In this document: positions 23,872 to 32,914 of the stretch, piece by piece
Layout: each line of letters starts with the position of its first letter
Numbering within the stretch: position 1 is the stretch's first letter
Assembly: GCF_000067165.1 (NCBI RefSeq)
Contig: NC_010162.1
Location: forward strand, 5,649,001 to 5,713,000
Direction: 5' to 3'
DNA from: Sorangium cellulosum So ce56
GTDB lineage: Bacteria > Myxococcota_A > Polyangia > Polyangiales > Polyangiaceae
Length of the DNA: 64,000 nucleotides
Position numbers and translations under genes: made by a program
The notes under the pieces: model-generated
What the model was told of the DNA's origin: nothing
The model's input: the letters and a program-made list of their open reading frames with translations, nothing else
Databases searched by the model: none

Positions 23872-25470
23872 ATGACTTATCCCATCCGACCGGCGTCCTC
23901 TCTCGCGATCCGCGGCGCCCTGCGCCATGCCCTCGTGAGCCTGGCCGCGACGCTCGCCGCCGCCGGGTGCGGCGCGGATCCGGCCTCCGACGCGGAGATC
24001 GCCTCGGCGGCGAGCGGCGACGCGGTCACCGGCGCCCTCACGATGACCTGCTCCAGGCTCACGGTGAGCCGGGGCAGCATCGGCGCCGGACAGACGGCCG
24101 CCGCGCTCGCGACGGCGGATCTCACGGGCGAGCAGGACGTGTGGAAGAAGTACGTCGAGTTCGCGCCCGGCACGAGCGCGACGTGCGAGTACGCGCTCCC
24201 CTCGGGCACCTCGGCGGCGCAGCTCGCGTCCCTCGCGCTGGGCGTGAATTACCGCGGCCCGGCGAAGTCGGCCATGCGCTGGACCTTCGAGGCGTGGGAC
24301 GCGGCCGCCCGCGCCTGGGTCCCTGTCGGCGACAACGCGTTCGCGCGCGACTGGTCCTGGACGAGCGCGAGCCTGAGCCTGCCGGGGCCGCTCGGGCGGT
24401 TCGTGGCGGGCGGTACCCTCAAGATCCGGTACGCGACGAGCAGCTCCGCCGACAGCTCGATGCTCGACAAGCTCGTCCTCACGGGCACGACCGGCGACGG
24501 CTCCGCTGGCGCCGGCGGCAGCGGCGGCTCCGGCGGCAGCGGCGGCTCCGGCGGCAGCGGCGGCAGCGGCGGCAGCGGCGGCAGCGGCGGCTCCGGCGGC
24601 AGCGGCGGCTCCGGCGGCAGCGGCGGCTCCGGCGGCAGCGGCGGCTCCGGCGGCAGCGGCGGCTCCGGCGGCAGCGGCGGCTCCGGCGGCAGCGGCGGCG
24701 CTGGCGGCAGCGGCGGCTCCGGCGGCAGCGGCGGCTCCACAGGCACCGGTGGCTCCACCGGCGGCATCTGGGTCCCCGCGCCGGGGACGACATGGCAATG
24801 GCAGCTCACGGGCACCATCGACACCAGCCTCGATGTCGCCATGTACGATATCGACCTCTTCGACGCCCCGCAGGCGAAGATCGACACGCTGCGCGCGGCC
24901 GGGAAGAAGGTGATCTGCTACTTCAGCGCGGGGAGCAGCGAGGACTGGCGCGACGACGCGTCGAAGTTCCCCGCCGCGGCGCTCGGCAACCCGCTCGACG
25001 GCTGGCCGGGCGAGCGGTGGCTCGACACCCGCAACGCCGGCGTGCGCGACGTCATGAAGGCGCGGCTGGATCTGGCGGTGCAGAGGCGCTGCGACGGCGT
25101 GGAGCCCGACAACGTCGACGGCTACACCAACAACCCCGGCTTCCCGCTGACGGCGGCGACGCAGCTCGATTACAACCGCTTCCTGGCCGCCGAGGCGCAC
25201 GCGCGCGGGCTGTCCATCGGGCTGAAGAACGATCTCGCTCAGGTGAAAGACCTGGTGGGGAGCTTCGACTGGGCCCTGAACGAGGAGTGCCGCGAATACG
25301 ACGAGTGCGAGATGCTCACCCCGTTCATCCGCGCCGGCAAGGCGGTGTTCCACGCGGAGTACGTCGACGCCTCGGAGGCAAACGCCGTCTGCGCCGCCAC
25401 GAAGCCGCTCGGGCTCTCGACCTTGATCAAGAAGCTCGACCTCGACGCCTGGCGCCTCGCCTGCCCCTGA
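23872..25470 (+). CDS. Secreted GH114 endo-alpha-1,4-polygalactosaminidase-like lipoprotein
   Basis: The ATG at 23872 follows AGGAGACGAGC and gives 532 residues. A lipoprotein signal ends at Cys33 (LAAAGCGAD). Residues 34-210 form a beta-rich domain. About 213-295 is an almost pure Gly-Gly-Ser linker (24513-24740). The C-terminal domain (from about 300) is GH114: TWQWQLTGTIDTSLDVAMYD, KKVICYFSAGSSEDWR, and CDGVEPDNVDGYTNNPGF with the family's conserved acidic residues. GH114 enzymes cleave alpha-1,4-galactosaminogalactan, a fungal and biofilm polymer. A surface hydrolase used in predation or matrix remodelling is plausible. Expression is probably under the divergent sigma54 activator. Confidence 0.88.
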   Translation: MTYPIRPASSLAIRGALRHALVSLAATLAAAGCGADPASDAEIASAASGDAVTGALTMTCSRLTVSRGSIGAGQTAAALATADLTGEQDVWKKYVEFAPGTSATCEYALPSGTSAAQLASLALGVNYRGPAKSAMRWTFEAWDAAARAWVPVGDNAFARDWSWTSASLSLPGPLGRFVAGGTLKIRYATSSSADSSMLDKLVLTGTTGDGSAGAGGSGGSGGSGGSGGSGGSGGSGGSGGSGGSGGSGGSGGSGGSGGSGGSGGSGGSGGSGGSGGAGGSGGSGGSGGSTGTGGSTGGIWVPAPGTTWQWQLTGTIDTSLDVAMYDIDLFDAPQAKIDTLRAAGKKVICYFSAGSSEDWRDDASKFPAAALGNPLDGWPGERWLDTRNAGVRDVMKARLDLAVQRRCDGVEPDNVDGYTNNPGFPLTAATQLDYNRFLAAEAHARGLSIGLKNDLAQVKDLVGSFDWALNEECREYDECEMLTPFIRAGKAVFHAEYVDASEANAVCAATKPLGLSTLIKKLDLDAWRLACP

Positions 25471-25475
25471 TCCAC

Positions 25476-25532
25476 GCGCCGGCGCCCCGCCGGCGCAGGG
25501 GCGCTGGCCGCGCACCCGCGGTCAGCGCCCCT
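25476..25532. terminator. Two tandem hairpins between convergent genes
   Basis: The first stem is GCGCCGGCG (25476-25484) with CGCCGGCGC (25488-25496). The second is AGGGGCGCTG plus GCCGCG (25497-25512) pairing with CGCGGT plus CAGCGCCCCT (25517-25532), with one G-T wobble. Together they fill nearly the whole gap between the GH114 gene and the macroglobulin gene and can work on both strands. There is no U-tract, as is common at this G/C level. Confidence 0.65.
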
Positions 25533-25547
25533 CGCCCGCTCAGCCCC

Positions 25548-28500
25548 TCACTCCCCCGCCACCTCGAGGAGCTGCGCTCCGGAGAAGCTCTGCTGCTCCG
25601 GCTGGTAGTACGGGTGCACCTCGGCGCCGCCGTCCTCCGCCCGGACAGGCATGGTCGCCTGCAGCCGGTAAGCGAAGGTGGCCGCGCGCCCCGCGGGGAT
25701 CTCCTTCACGTAGAGGATCAGCTGCTTGCCCGTGATCTCGAACCTCGAGAGCTGGCCCGCGGCGATGTACTCCTGGAGATCCTCGGTCAGGAGCTGGAAG
25801 CCGGGCGGCAGCCCCACGGTCACGAGGACCATGCTCTGCACCGAGTCCGTCCTGTTCTGGACGCTCAGCGACGCCGTCACGATGTCGTCCACGTACAGCT
25901 GGGTCTTGTCGTACGCCACGCTGACCGCGAGCGGGCCTCCCGCGTCGCTCGGGACCGCGCTCCACGGCAGGTTGTGGCGGCTCACCAGGTTGTAGCTGAG
26001 CTTCCCCTCCCCCGAGAACGCGATCGAGACGTCGTGCGCGCCCGCGGTCGCGAGGTGCGTGAGGTCGACCGTCGTCATGACGTCGGCCTGGTCCGCGCGC
26101 AGCGAGACCGTGCCCGCCGCCTCGCCGTCGACCGCGACGGTCACCGTCCCCGTGGCGCCCTCCGTCCCCTTGCTCGCGGCGAGGAGCAGCGTGCGCAGGC
26201 TCCAGATCGTCGCCTGGGTGGAGCCGAAGTTGCCGTTCGGGTCCTTCGACTGGGTCAGGAACTTCACGCCGCCGTCGGCGCTCGGCCGGTGGGCGCCCGC
26301 GGAGAGCAGCGCGTGGGCCGCGAGCGCGGTGGTCGTGACCCTGGCGTCGCTCCCGGACTCGTAGAACGAGGTCTGCGTGCCGCCGTCATCCCAGTAAAAT
26401 GCGTCTCCTTCCGCGGTCTTGCGCTGGTCCAGCGCGTCGAGCACCTGGTCCGTCAGCGCGCCGGAGGGGTCGGCCACGGCGAGCGCGTTGGCCGCGATCG
26501 CCAGCGTGTACAGGTCGTCGGTCGCCGGCTTCAGCGAGCGGCCCAGGTAGGCGAGCCCCGTCCCGACCTCGGGCCCCGTGTACCCCGCGCTCGCGAGCGC
26601 CCAGAGCACGAAGGCGCTGTTGCGCAGCGTGCCCGTGTGGAAGCTGAAGAACTCGGTCTGGTCGCCTTCCCACGTGCCGTCCGCCTTCTGCTGCCCGGCG
26701 AGCCAGTTGACGGTCCGGGCGAGCATCGCCTCGTCCACGGTGTGGACCTTGATCATGTCGGCGAACTCCATGACGCCGAACGCTGTGACCGACAGGTACG
26801 GATGCCCGTCCTGCTCGCCGAACCACGAGAAGCCGCCGCCCGAGTGCTCGAACGTGAGCAATCGCTGGTACCCCGCCGAGATCAGCGACTCGGCCTTCAT
26901 CTGGATCTCCGGGGTGATCTGGCCTGTCTGCTTCATGTACTGCGTGACGAGCACGTTGGGCCAGGTCGTCGAGGTCGTCTGCTCGAAGCAGCCATTCGGG
27001 ACCTGGAGCATGCTGTCCATGCCGCTCACCACCTGCGACAGGAACGCGGGGTAGATCTCGAGATAGAGCTGGTTCGAGCCGGGGACCGCGTCCGCGGGGA
27101 ACGACAGCGCGTGATCGGCGCTGCCCGTCGCGAGCATGCCAGACGCGCTCTCCGCGAAGGGCTTCCCGTCCGGGACCACGCGCACGGTGCGGGCAACGGC
27201 GTCGGCGCCCGCGCTGCCCCGCGCGGTGACCGTGAGCGAGTTGACGCCCACCGTGTTCACCTTCACCGGGAACCGGACGCCGCGCACCTCGCCCGCCGCG
27301 AGGGACACCGTCGTCGACGTCGCGCCGAGCGGCGTATACCAGCTCCCCGGCTCGAGGCTGAGATCGACCGTCTGCGGCGTCTCCAGGTAGTTGTAGACGG
27401 CGATCGGGAACTCCACCTCATCGCCGCGCGTGAGCGTCGCCGGGAAGCTCACGTCGACGAAGAAGTCCTGGAACACCTTGAAGCCGCTCTGGATGCCGCC
27501 GAGCTTGCCGTCGGTCGAGTTCGCCAGCGCCGAGAGCCGCCACTCGGTGATGCTGTCCGCGAGCGGGATGCTGAGGGTGGCCGTCCCGTCGGGGCTCGTG
27601 ATCACGCTCGGGTTGACGTAGAGGGTCTCCGGGAACTCGCGCCGGACGCGCGGGCCGCCCCCGTTGCCGCCGCCGGGATCCGGGGTGGGATTCCCGGCCG
27701 AGCCGCCGCCCGCTCCGGTCCCGCCGCTCGACGCGGACGCGGCGCCATTGGCCCAGCCGCCGTCCGCGTCGCCGGGGATGCCCCCTTCGTTCCACTCTTG
27801 CGGGGGCACCTGGATCCCGAGATCGCTGAACGTGAACGCGAACGTCGCGTCGTCCTGGCTCTGCTCCACCTCGTCGGGCCCCGACGATTGCAGCGTGAGC
27901 CCGCTCCAGCTGGAGGCCACCCGGTACGCGTTGCCCCACACGTCGAAGGCGCGCAGGCGCTCGGCGACCCGATTCCCGAGCAGCTCGACGTACACGCCCT
28001 GCCCGTTGCAGCTGAACTGGGTGCTGTCGCAGCCGAGCGCCTTCAGCTCCTGCGCGGCGGCCGCGGTGGCCTCCGCGAGCCAGGGCTTCATCACGCCCTT
28101 CTGGCGCTCGTTGAACTGGGCGAGCTCCTCCGGCACCTTGGCCAGCACGGCGGGCCACGTGCGCGCCTGGAGGCCGGTGAGCGACGTGCCCGCGAGCGCG
28201 GCGAGCGAGGCCTGGGTCTTCACCTGCGCGGCCTCGGCCTGCTCGGGGTCCTCGCTCGCTGTCGCGTTGAACAGCAGGTCCTGGAGGTTCGCCGCGGGGC
28301 CGTGGATCTCGTAGCTCGGCTTCGCGAACTCGTCCTCCAGCTCGAAGTAGGTGCGGAGCAGCCCGGGCTGGGCGTCGACCAGCGCGAAGACGGCCTGATC
28401 GACCACCTGGACGCCGAGCGCGGCGACCTTCGGGTTCCCCGCGTCGTCCTTGACCGACAGCCGCAGCGTCGCCGTCTCCCCCGGCGCATACAGGGGCTTG

Positions 28501-30494
28501 TCGGCCTGGACCTCGACGCTCAGCGCGGAGTCGCCCCGCGCGAACACGGTGCGGCCGGAGCGGACCAGATTGCCATCGTCGTCGACCAGGTAGGCCTCGA
28601 CCCGGTTGCTGCCGAGCAGGCCGGCGTCGACGGGCATGCTGAAATGGGCGCGCCCGCCCTCGAGCTCGAGAGAGCGCATGTCCACGGCCTGACCGTCGTT
28701 CAGCCAGTCGACGTAGACGCTGCCGGCCTCCTCGCTCGACTCGATGGTGACCTCGACCGTCTCGCCGGTCTCGTACACGGCCCGATCGGTGCGCACGAGC
28801 AGGTGCTCGCCGCCCGTCTGCGTGCCGAACGAGAACTTCCGCGTGACCGCCCGCTCTCCCACCGTCGCCCGCACCTCGAACGCGCCGTCCGCCGCGGCGA
28901 CCGGCGGGGTGAAGCTCACCACGGCCTGGCCGAAGGCGTCGGTGCGCGCGGTGAGCTGCGTGCTGTCCGGCGCGGTGATGACCGCCTCGGTGTCGGCGAG
29001 CGGCGCCCCGAGCGGGTCGGTGACGAAGAGAAGAAGGGTGTTGGGGATCCCCGGGACGAGCTCGCGCGCCTCGGGCACGAGCACGATCGAGGCCGCGTCG
29101 GCCGCGACCTTGACCGGGATCGCCTTCGTGACCTCCTGCCCCGCCGTGTCCGCTACGGTGACGGTGAGCGTCACGGCCGCGTCGCCCTGCTCCAGCGGCA
29201 GGCCCGCGAGGCTCGGCGGGAGCGCCAGGCTGAACCCGTAATGGCCCTCGGCGTCGAGCTCGCCCATGATGCGCTGGAACGTCGTCTGTCCGACATCCAG
29301 CGACGCCGCCTCGATGGTCACGCTGCCGCCGGCGACGTTCTTGCCGAAGAAATAGCGCGCGTCGATGGTGCCGGTCAGCGTGTCGCCCGCGGTGTACCAG
29401 GGCCTGTCGGTCCTCACGGCGACCTCGAACTTGGGCAGCGCGTACTGCCCCACGGTCACGACCTTCTCCGTCGTGGTCTCCCCGCTCACGAGGCGCACCT
29501 TGAACTCGCCGGTGTTCACGATGGAGCCGATCCGGAACGTCGTCGCGGCGACGCCGTAGGCGTCGGTCTCGATGGGCTTCTTGAAGATCTTGTTGCCCTT
29601 GCCGTCCTCCACCTCGAACGTGATCGCCTCGCGGACGAGCGGCGCGTTGTTCCCCCGCTCGAGCGCGAGCGCGCGCAGGTGGATCGTCTGGCCGGGCTTG
29701 TAGAGCGGCTTGTCGGTGGTGAGGAGCAGCTTCGGGCCGGGGCCCTCGACGGTGATGTTCGCGGTGAGGGCCGCGTTGACGCCGAAGCCGAGCGCCTGCG
29801 CGGAGACGGGGTGCGCACCGAGCGCGCCGGGCTCCACCTCGAACACCGCGGCGCCGAGCGCGTCGGTCGTCCCGCGGAGCGGCCGCGCCCCCTCGCCCAC
29901 CGCGAGCTCGACGCCCACGTTGGGCACCGGCTGATGGGAGAAAGCGTCGGTCGCGCGCACGCGGTAGCTCGCGGTGCGCCCGCGCACGACGCGCGCCGGC
30001 CCCTCGAGCTGCACGTCGTAGGGCGGGATGACGCGCAGGAGGCTCCGCGTGACGAGCAGCCCCTCGTCCGACCCGTCGTCGACGCGGACGAGGTACCGCG
30101 CGAGGCCCGGCTGCGCGCTCACGGCCGGCGCCGGAAGGCGCGCCTCCGCGGTCGTCGCCGTCCCGCCCGCGATCGCCAGGTCGACCTCGGTCGTGCCTTG
30201 TTCCCTGTCCGCGCCGAGATCGACGAGCGTGACGCGCAGGTGGCCGCTCGTCGCGCCGGCGGTCAGGTTGCGCACCGGGATCTGGAGGCGCAGATCGCTC
30301 CCGTCGATCACGCCCAGCAGCCTCGCTTCGTCGATCTCGAGCGTGCCGTTCCGCGGTTGATCCGGGCGACCAAGCGTCGTTGGCGGGGCCTCATCGGAGG
30401 AGCACCCCGCCGCGAACGCGCTCGCCAGCGCCAGCGCGGCGAGCAGGTGGGGAGAGCTCCAGCGTCGGCGGAGAGCATCGAAGCGTGAACGCAT
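25548..30494 (-). CDS. Alpha-2-macroglobulin family lipoprotein with thioester
   Basis: The ATG at 30494 is preceded on its strand by GGGAGGATTTGGACTT and gives 1648 residues. A lipobox ends at Cys31 (ASAFAAGCSSDE). A long series of MG-type beta domains follows (LLLTTDKPLYKPGQTIHLRA, VRTDRPWYTAGDTLTGTIDA, VRTDRAVYETGETVEVTIES). Then come a Gly/Asn/Pro-rich bait-like stretch near 27660-27760, the A2M domain (TLYVNPSVITSPDGTATLSI), and the thioester motif PNGCFEQTTSTTW near residue 1168, with its helical thioester domain. Bacterial macroglobulins trap attacking proteases in the periplasm or on the surface. The usual partner pbpC (PBP1C) is not adjacent. Length is normal for the family. Confidence 0.93.
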   Translation of the reverse strand: MRSRFDALRRRWSSPHLLAALALASAFAAGCSSDEAPPTTLGRPDQPRNGTLEIDEARLLGVIDGSDLRLQIPVRNLTAGATSGHLRVTLVDLGADREQGTTEVDLAIAGGTATTAEARLPAPAVSAQPGLARYLVRVDDGSDEGLLVTRSLLRVIPPYDVQLEGPARVVRGRTASYRVRATDAFSHQPVPNVGVELAVGEGARPLRGTTDALGAAVFEVEPGALGAHPVSAQALGFGVNAALTANITVEGPGPKLLLTTDKPLYKPGQTIHLRALALERGNNAPLVREAITFEVEDGKGNKIFKKPIETDAYGVAATTFRIGSIVNTGEFKVRLVSGETTTEKVVTVGQYALPKFEVAVRTDRPWYTAGDTLTGTIDARYFFGKNVAGGSVTIEAASLDVGQTTFQRIMGELDAEGHYGFSLALPPSLAGLPLEQGDAAVTLTVTVADTAGQEVTKAIPVKVAADAASIVLVPEARELVPGIPNTLLLFVTDPLGAPLADTEAVITAPDSTQLTARTDAFGQAVVSFTPPVAAADGAFEVRATVGERAVTRKFSFGTQTGGEHLLVRTDRAVYETGETVEVTIESSEEAGSVYVDWLNDGQAVDMRSLELEGGRAHFSMPVDAGLLGSNRVEAYLVDDDGNLVRSGRTVFARGDSALSVEVQADKPLYAPGETATLRLSVKDDAGNPKVAALGVQVVDQAVFALVDAQPGLLRTYFELEDEFAKPSYEIHGPAANLQDLLFNATASEDPEQAEAAQVKTQASLAALAGTSLTGLQARTWPAVLAKVPEELAQFNERQKGVMKPWLAEATAAAAQELKALGCDSTQFSCNGQGVYVELLGNRVAERLRAFDVWGNAYRVASSWSGLTLQSSGPDEVEQSQDDATFAFTFSDLGIQVPPQEWNEGGIPGDADGGWANGAASASSGGTGAGGGSAGNPTPDPGGGNGGGPRVRREFPETLYVNPSVITSPDGTATLSIPLADSITEWRLSALANSTDGKLGGIQSGFKVFQDFFVDVSFPATLTRGDEVEFPIAVYNYLETPQTVDLSLEPGSWYTPLGATSTTVSLAAGEVRGVRFPVKVNTVGVNSLTVTARGSAGADAVARTVRVVPDGKPFAESASGMLATGSADHALSFPADAVPGSNQLYLEIYPAFLSQVVSGMDSMLQVPNGCFEQTTSTTWPNVLVTQYMKQTGQITPEIQMKAESLISAGYQRLLTFEHSGGGFSWFGEQDGHPYLSVTAFGVMEFADMIKVHTVDEAMLARTVNWLAGQQKADGTWEGDQTEFFSFHTGTLRNSAFVLWALASAGYTGPEVGTGLAYLGRSLKPATDDLYTLAIAANALAVADPSGALTDQVLDALDQRKTAEGDAFYWDDGGTQTSFYESGSDARVTTTALAAHALLSAGAHRPSADGGVKFLTQSKDPNGNFGSTQATIWSLRTLLLAASKGTEGATGTVTVAVDGEAAGTVSLRADQADVMTTVDLTHLATAGAHDVSIAFSGEGKLSYNLVSRHNLPWSAVPSDAGGPLAVSVAYDKTQLYVDDIVTASLSVQNRTDSVQSMVLVTVGLPPGFQLLTEDLQEYIAAGQLSRFEITGKQLILYVKEIPAGRAATFAYRLQATMPVRAEDGGAEVHPYYQPEQQSFSGAQLLEVAGE

Positions 30495-30726
30495 AAGTCC
30501 AAATCCTCCCGAGCGGCGCTGGCACATCCCCAGCGGCCGGCGCGTAGGTTGCATCCGCCGTACCAAGATGAACCACCGCCATCGAGCAGCAAATCCGCGG
30601 GAATAGACGCGGACCACGCGGACCACGCGCGGGAGGTGCGCCACCTTGTGCCAAGGTCCAGGCCCATCGGCGCCTCCACCGCGTGCGGGACTCCGTTCCC
30701 ATGGGGGAATCGCGACGCCTCTGTGA

Positions 30727-30806
30727 CTCGATGATTCGATGAGCCGATGATTCGATGACTCGATGATTCGATGAGCCGATGACTCGATGCCTCGATGAGC
30801 CGAGGA
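30727..30806. repeat. Ten tandem 8-bp units, consensus TTCGATGA
   Basis: The units read CTCGATGA, TTCGATGA, GCCGATGA, TTCGATGA, CTCGATGA, TTCGATGA, GCCGATGA, CTCGATGC, CTCGATGA, GCCGAGGA. Only the first two bases vary in most. It lies in the divergent gap between the macroglobulin gene (start 30494) and the PRC-like gene (start 30968). It could be a length-variable spacer or a set of binding sites. Confidence 0.8.
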
Positions 30807-30967
30807 CCGCCGGCCCCCTCGCGATGGCGAGGCCGCGCGGCGTGCCCGGCCCATGGGATGGGGTCGACCGGTCACGAGGGTCCGCGCCGTGCTCCCCTGG
30901 ACATCGGGATCCGACCGTCTCAGGTTCTCGCCCGAGCGCAAGGCGTTTCGCCGCCGAGGAGGGGATC

Positions 30968-31774
30968 ATGCAGATCGACTTCGAGATGCCCGTGATGGCC
31001 GACGGCGGCCTCGATGCGGGCGTGCTCGACCGCGTCCTTGTCGACCGGGAGCGGGGCGTGCTGACCCACGTGGTGCTCCGTTCTCCGCTGGCGAGCGAGG
31101 AGCTGCTGATCTCGATGGATCTCGTGCAGGGCACGGCGGGCGGGCACCTCCGCTTGCGGCCCGGCCGGGACGAGCTCCTGGCGCTGCCTCGGTACTACGA
31201 GGGGCGGACGACGGCGCAGCCGCCGGGGCGCGTCGACACCTCGCTCGTGCCGCAGCCGCCCGAGCGGAGGCAGGAGCTGGAGGAGGCGCTCGGGGTCACG
31301 GACGATACGGTCGAGCTCGGCCCCGACACGCGGGTGATGACCGCCGACGAGGCCGAGGCGCAGCTCGTGGGCATCGGCGCGAACGATCCTGGCAACGACA
31401 TCTCGCGGATCCGCGTGCGCGGCCCCGCGGGCGCCGAGGCCGACTTCCCCGCATCCTGGATCGACGTGATGCGCGAGGACGTGGTGGCGCTGAAGGTGAC
31501 GCGGGACGATATCTTGCGCTCTCGTCCGGCGCCCAGACGCCGGGACGGAAACCTCGCGAGCCTCGAGGGGCTCTCGGGCATGGGCGGACGCGACGGCGAC
31601 ACGCCCGAGGAGGTGTTCGGAGCGAATTTCGTCGACGAGCTGCGCGGCAAGGGCGGCATGCTCCTCCGCGTGCCCGGCGCCGGCAGCCCCGCCGAGGCCG
31701 AGAGCAACCGCGTGGCGGCGCCCGTGGTGGAGGCGGGCGAGGCGGGCCTGGAGCGGCGGTCCTCCTCGCGATGA
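30968..31774 (+). CDS. PRC-barrel-like domain protein
   Basis: The ATG at 30968 follows GAGGAGGGGATC and gives 268 residues. The N-terminal 75 residues (MADGGLDAGVLDRVLVDRER, GVLTHVVLRSPLASEELLIS) have the strand pattern of a PRC-barrel, with a G-x-L-D-R-V-L-V-D motif and a long loop. Further copies of short beta segments follow (GNDISRIRVRGPAGAEADFP), then an acidic tail. PRC-barrels bind proteins or RNA and are often stress-associated. No transmembrane segment is present. The function here is unknown. Confidence 0.6.
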   Translation: MQIDFEMPVMADGGLDAGVLDRVLVDRERGVLTHVVLRSPLASEELLISMDLVQGTAGGHLRLRPGRDELLALPRYYEGRTTAQPPGRVDTSLVPQPPERRQELEEALGVTDDTVELGPDTRVMTADEAEAQLVGIGANDPGNDISRIRVRGPAGAEADFPASWIDVMREDVVALKVTRDDILRSRPAPRRRDGNLASLEGLSGMGGRDGDTPEEVFGANFVDELRGKGGMLLRVPGAGSPAEAESNRVAAPVVEAGEAGLERRSSSR

Positions 31775-31803
31775 GCTCGTGAGCCAGGCACGGTGGCTCT
31801 CCG

Positions 31804-31843
31804 GAGGGCTGGAGTTTCCGAGAGAGGGCTGGAGTTTCCGAGA
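31804..31843. repeat. Two perfect tandem copies of a 20-bp unit
   Basis: The unit GAGGGCTGGAGTTTCCGAGA occurs twice head-to-tail, followed by a degenerate third (GGTGGAGTTGAGA). It lies 30 bp after the PRC-like gene and just upstream of the folate enzyme gene. It looks like a small extragenic repeat or operator. Confidence 0.7.
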
Positions 31844-31914
31844 GGTGGAGTTGAGATTGTCGCCCCGCCGGAAACTTGACACCGATGCTCGCGCGTGCTC
31901 GTCTCCGCCCCAGG

Positions 31915-32859
31915 ATGGACCCTCACCACATTCCGCCGAGCCCGGGCACCCGCACGGCCAGCGTCCTCGATCCGACCGCGGTGGCGGAGACGTTCCGCAG
32001 CGAGATCCGGGCGGAGCTCGCGGCGCTGCCCGAGCCGCTGGTCCTGGTCGGTGTGCTCGCGGCGGATCACGGGCCGTCGTACACGTACGCGGAGTACACG
32101 CGCAAGGCGTGCGAGGACGTGGGGGTCCGCTTCGAGATCCGCCACGCGACGCGGCTCGACGCCGAGGAGGCCATCCGCGCGGCGAACGAGGACGCGCGCG
32201 TGCATGGGATGATGGTGTATTACCCGATCTTCGGCACGGAGCAGGACGTGTACCTGCGGGACAGCGTCGATCCCGCGAAGGACATCGAGGGGCTCCACAC
32301 GTTCTGGGCACGTTGCCTGTACCAGAACCAGCGCTTCCTGGACGAGGCGAAGACCAGGAAGGCGATCCTGCCCTGCACGCCGCTGGCCATCCTCAAGCTG
32401 GTCGAGGCGGCCGGCTTCTTCGGCGAGGGGGAGCGGCCGCTCGAGGGCCGGCGCGTGTGCATCTTCAACCGGAGCGAGGTCGTCGGGAGGCCGCTCGCGA
32501 GCATGATGGCGCACGACGGAGCCCACGTGACCTCGTTCGACATCGATGGTCCGTTGCTCTTCGTGCCCAGCTCCTCGGGCGACATGCACGAGGTGCGCGA
32601 GACGACGGTGGACCGGGCGACCGCGCTGCGGCAGGCCGACATCGTGGTGACCGGCGTGCCCTCGCGGAGCTTCCCGGTCGTGCAGGGCGCCGAGATCCGC
32701 GAGGGCGCCCTCTGCATCAACTTCTCCACCTTCAAGAACTTCAGCGACGATATCCAGAGCAAGGCGAGCGTGTTCGTGCCCCGCGTCGGCCCCATGACGG
32801 TGACGATGGCGATCCGAAACAGCCTGCGGCTCTACAAGAACACCCACCCGGGCGGGTGA
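31915..32859 (+). CDS. NAD-dependent methylenetetrahydrofolate dehydrogenase, yeast MTD1-like
   Basis: The ATG at 31915 gives 314 residues (an ATG at 31885 is also possible). The order of motifs follows the eukaryotic monofunctional enzyme MTD1 rather than bacterial FolD: VHGMMVYYPIFGTEQDVYLR, KDIEGLHTFWARCLYQNQRF, KAILPCTPLAILKLVEA, VCIFNRSEVVGRPLASMMA, ADIVVTGVPSRSFP, and GALCINFSTFKNFSDDIQSK. Length also matches. The catalytic Tyr/Lys region is SYTYAEYTRKACEDVGV. It should oxidise 5,10-methylene-THF to methenyl-THF with NAD+ and without cyclohydrolase activity. Such enzymes are uncommon in bacteria. No other folate genes are near. Confidence 0.85.
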   Translation: MDPHHIPPSPGTRTASVLDPTAVAETFRSEIRAELAALPEPLVLVGVLAADHGPSYTYAEYTRKACEDVGVRFEIRHATRLDAEEAIRAANEDARVHGMMVYYPIFGTEQDVYLRDSVDPAKDIEGLHTFWARCLYQNQRFLDEAKTRKAILPCTPLAILKLVEAAGFFGEGERPLEGRRVCIFNRSEVVGRPLASMMAHDGAHVTSFDIDGPLLFVPSSSGDMHEVRETTVDRATALRQADIVVTGVPSRSFPVVQGAEIREGALCINFSTFKNFSDDIQSKASVFVPRVGPMTVTMAIRNSLRLYKNTHPGG

Positions 32860-32914
32860 GCTCGCTCGCGGCGGCGCGCGCGAGCGCACGGGCTCCTCGC
32901 TGCGCGGCGGCTGG

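Noticed and set aside
24513..24740. Dense GGC/AGC repeats that could be a minisatellite
   Set aside because: The repeat is in frame within the GH114 gene and encodes a Gly-Ser linker, a common feature of secreted myxobacterial proteins.
22098..30488. An enormous plus-strand open frame of about 2800 codons
   Set aside because: It is antisense to the sigma54 activator and macroglobulin genes and crosses the GH114 gene in another frame. Its residues are Arg/Ala/Gly-rich noise typical of high-G/C shadow frames.
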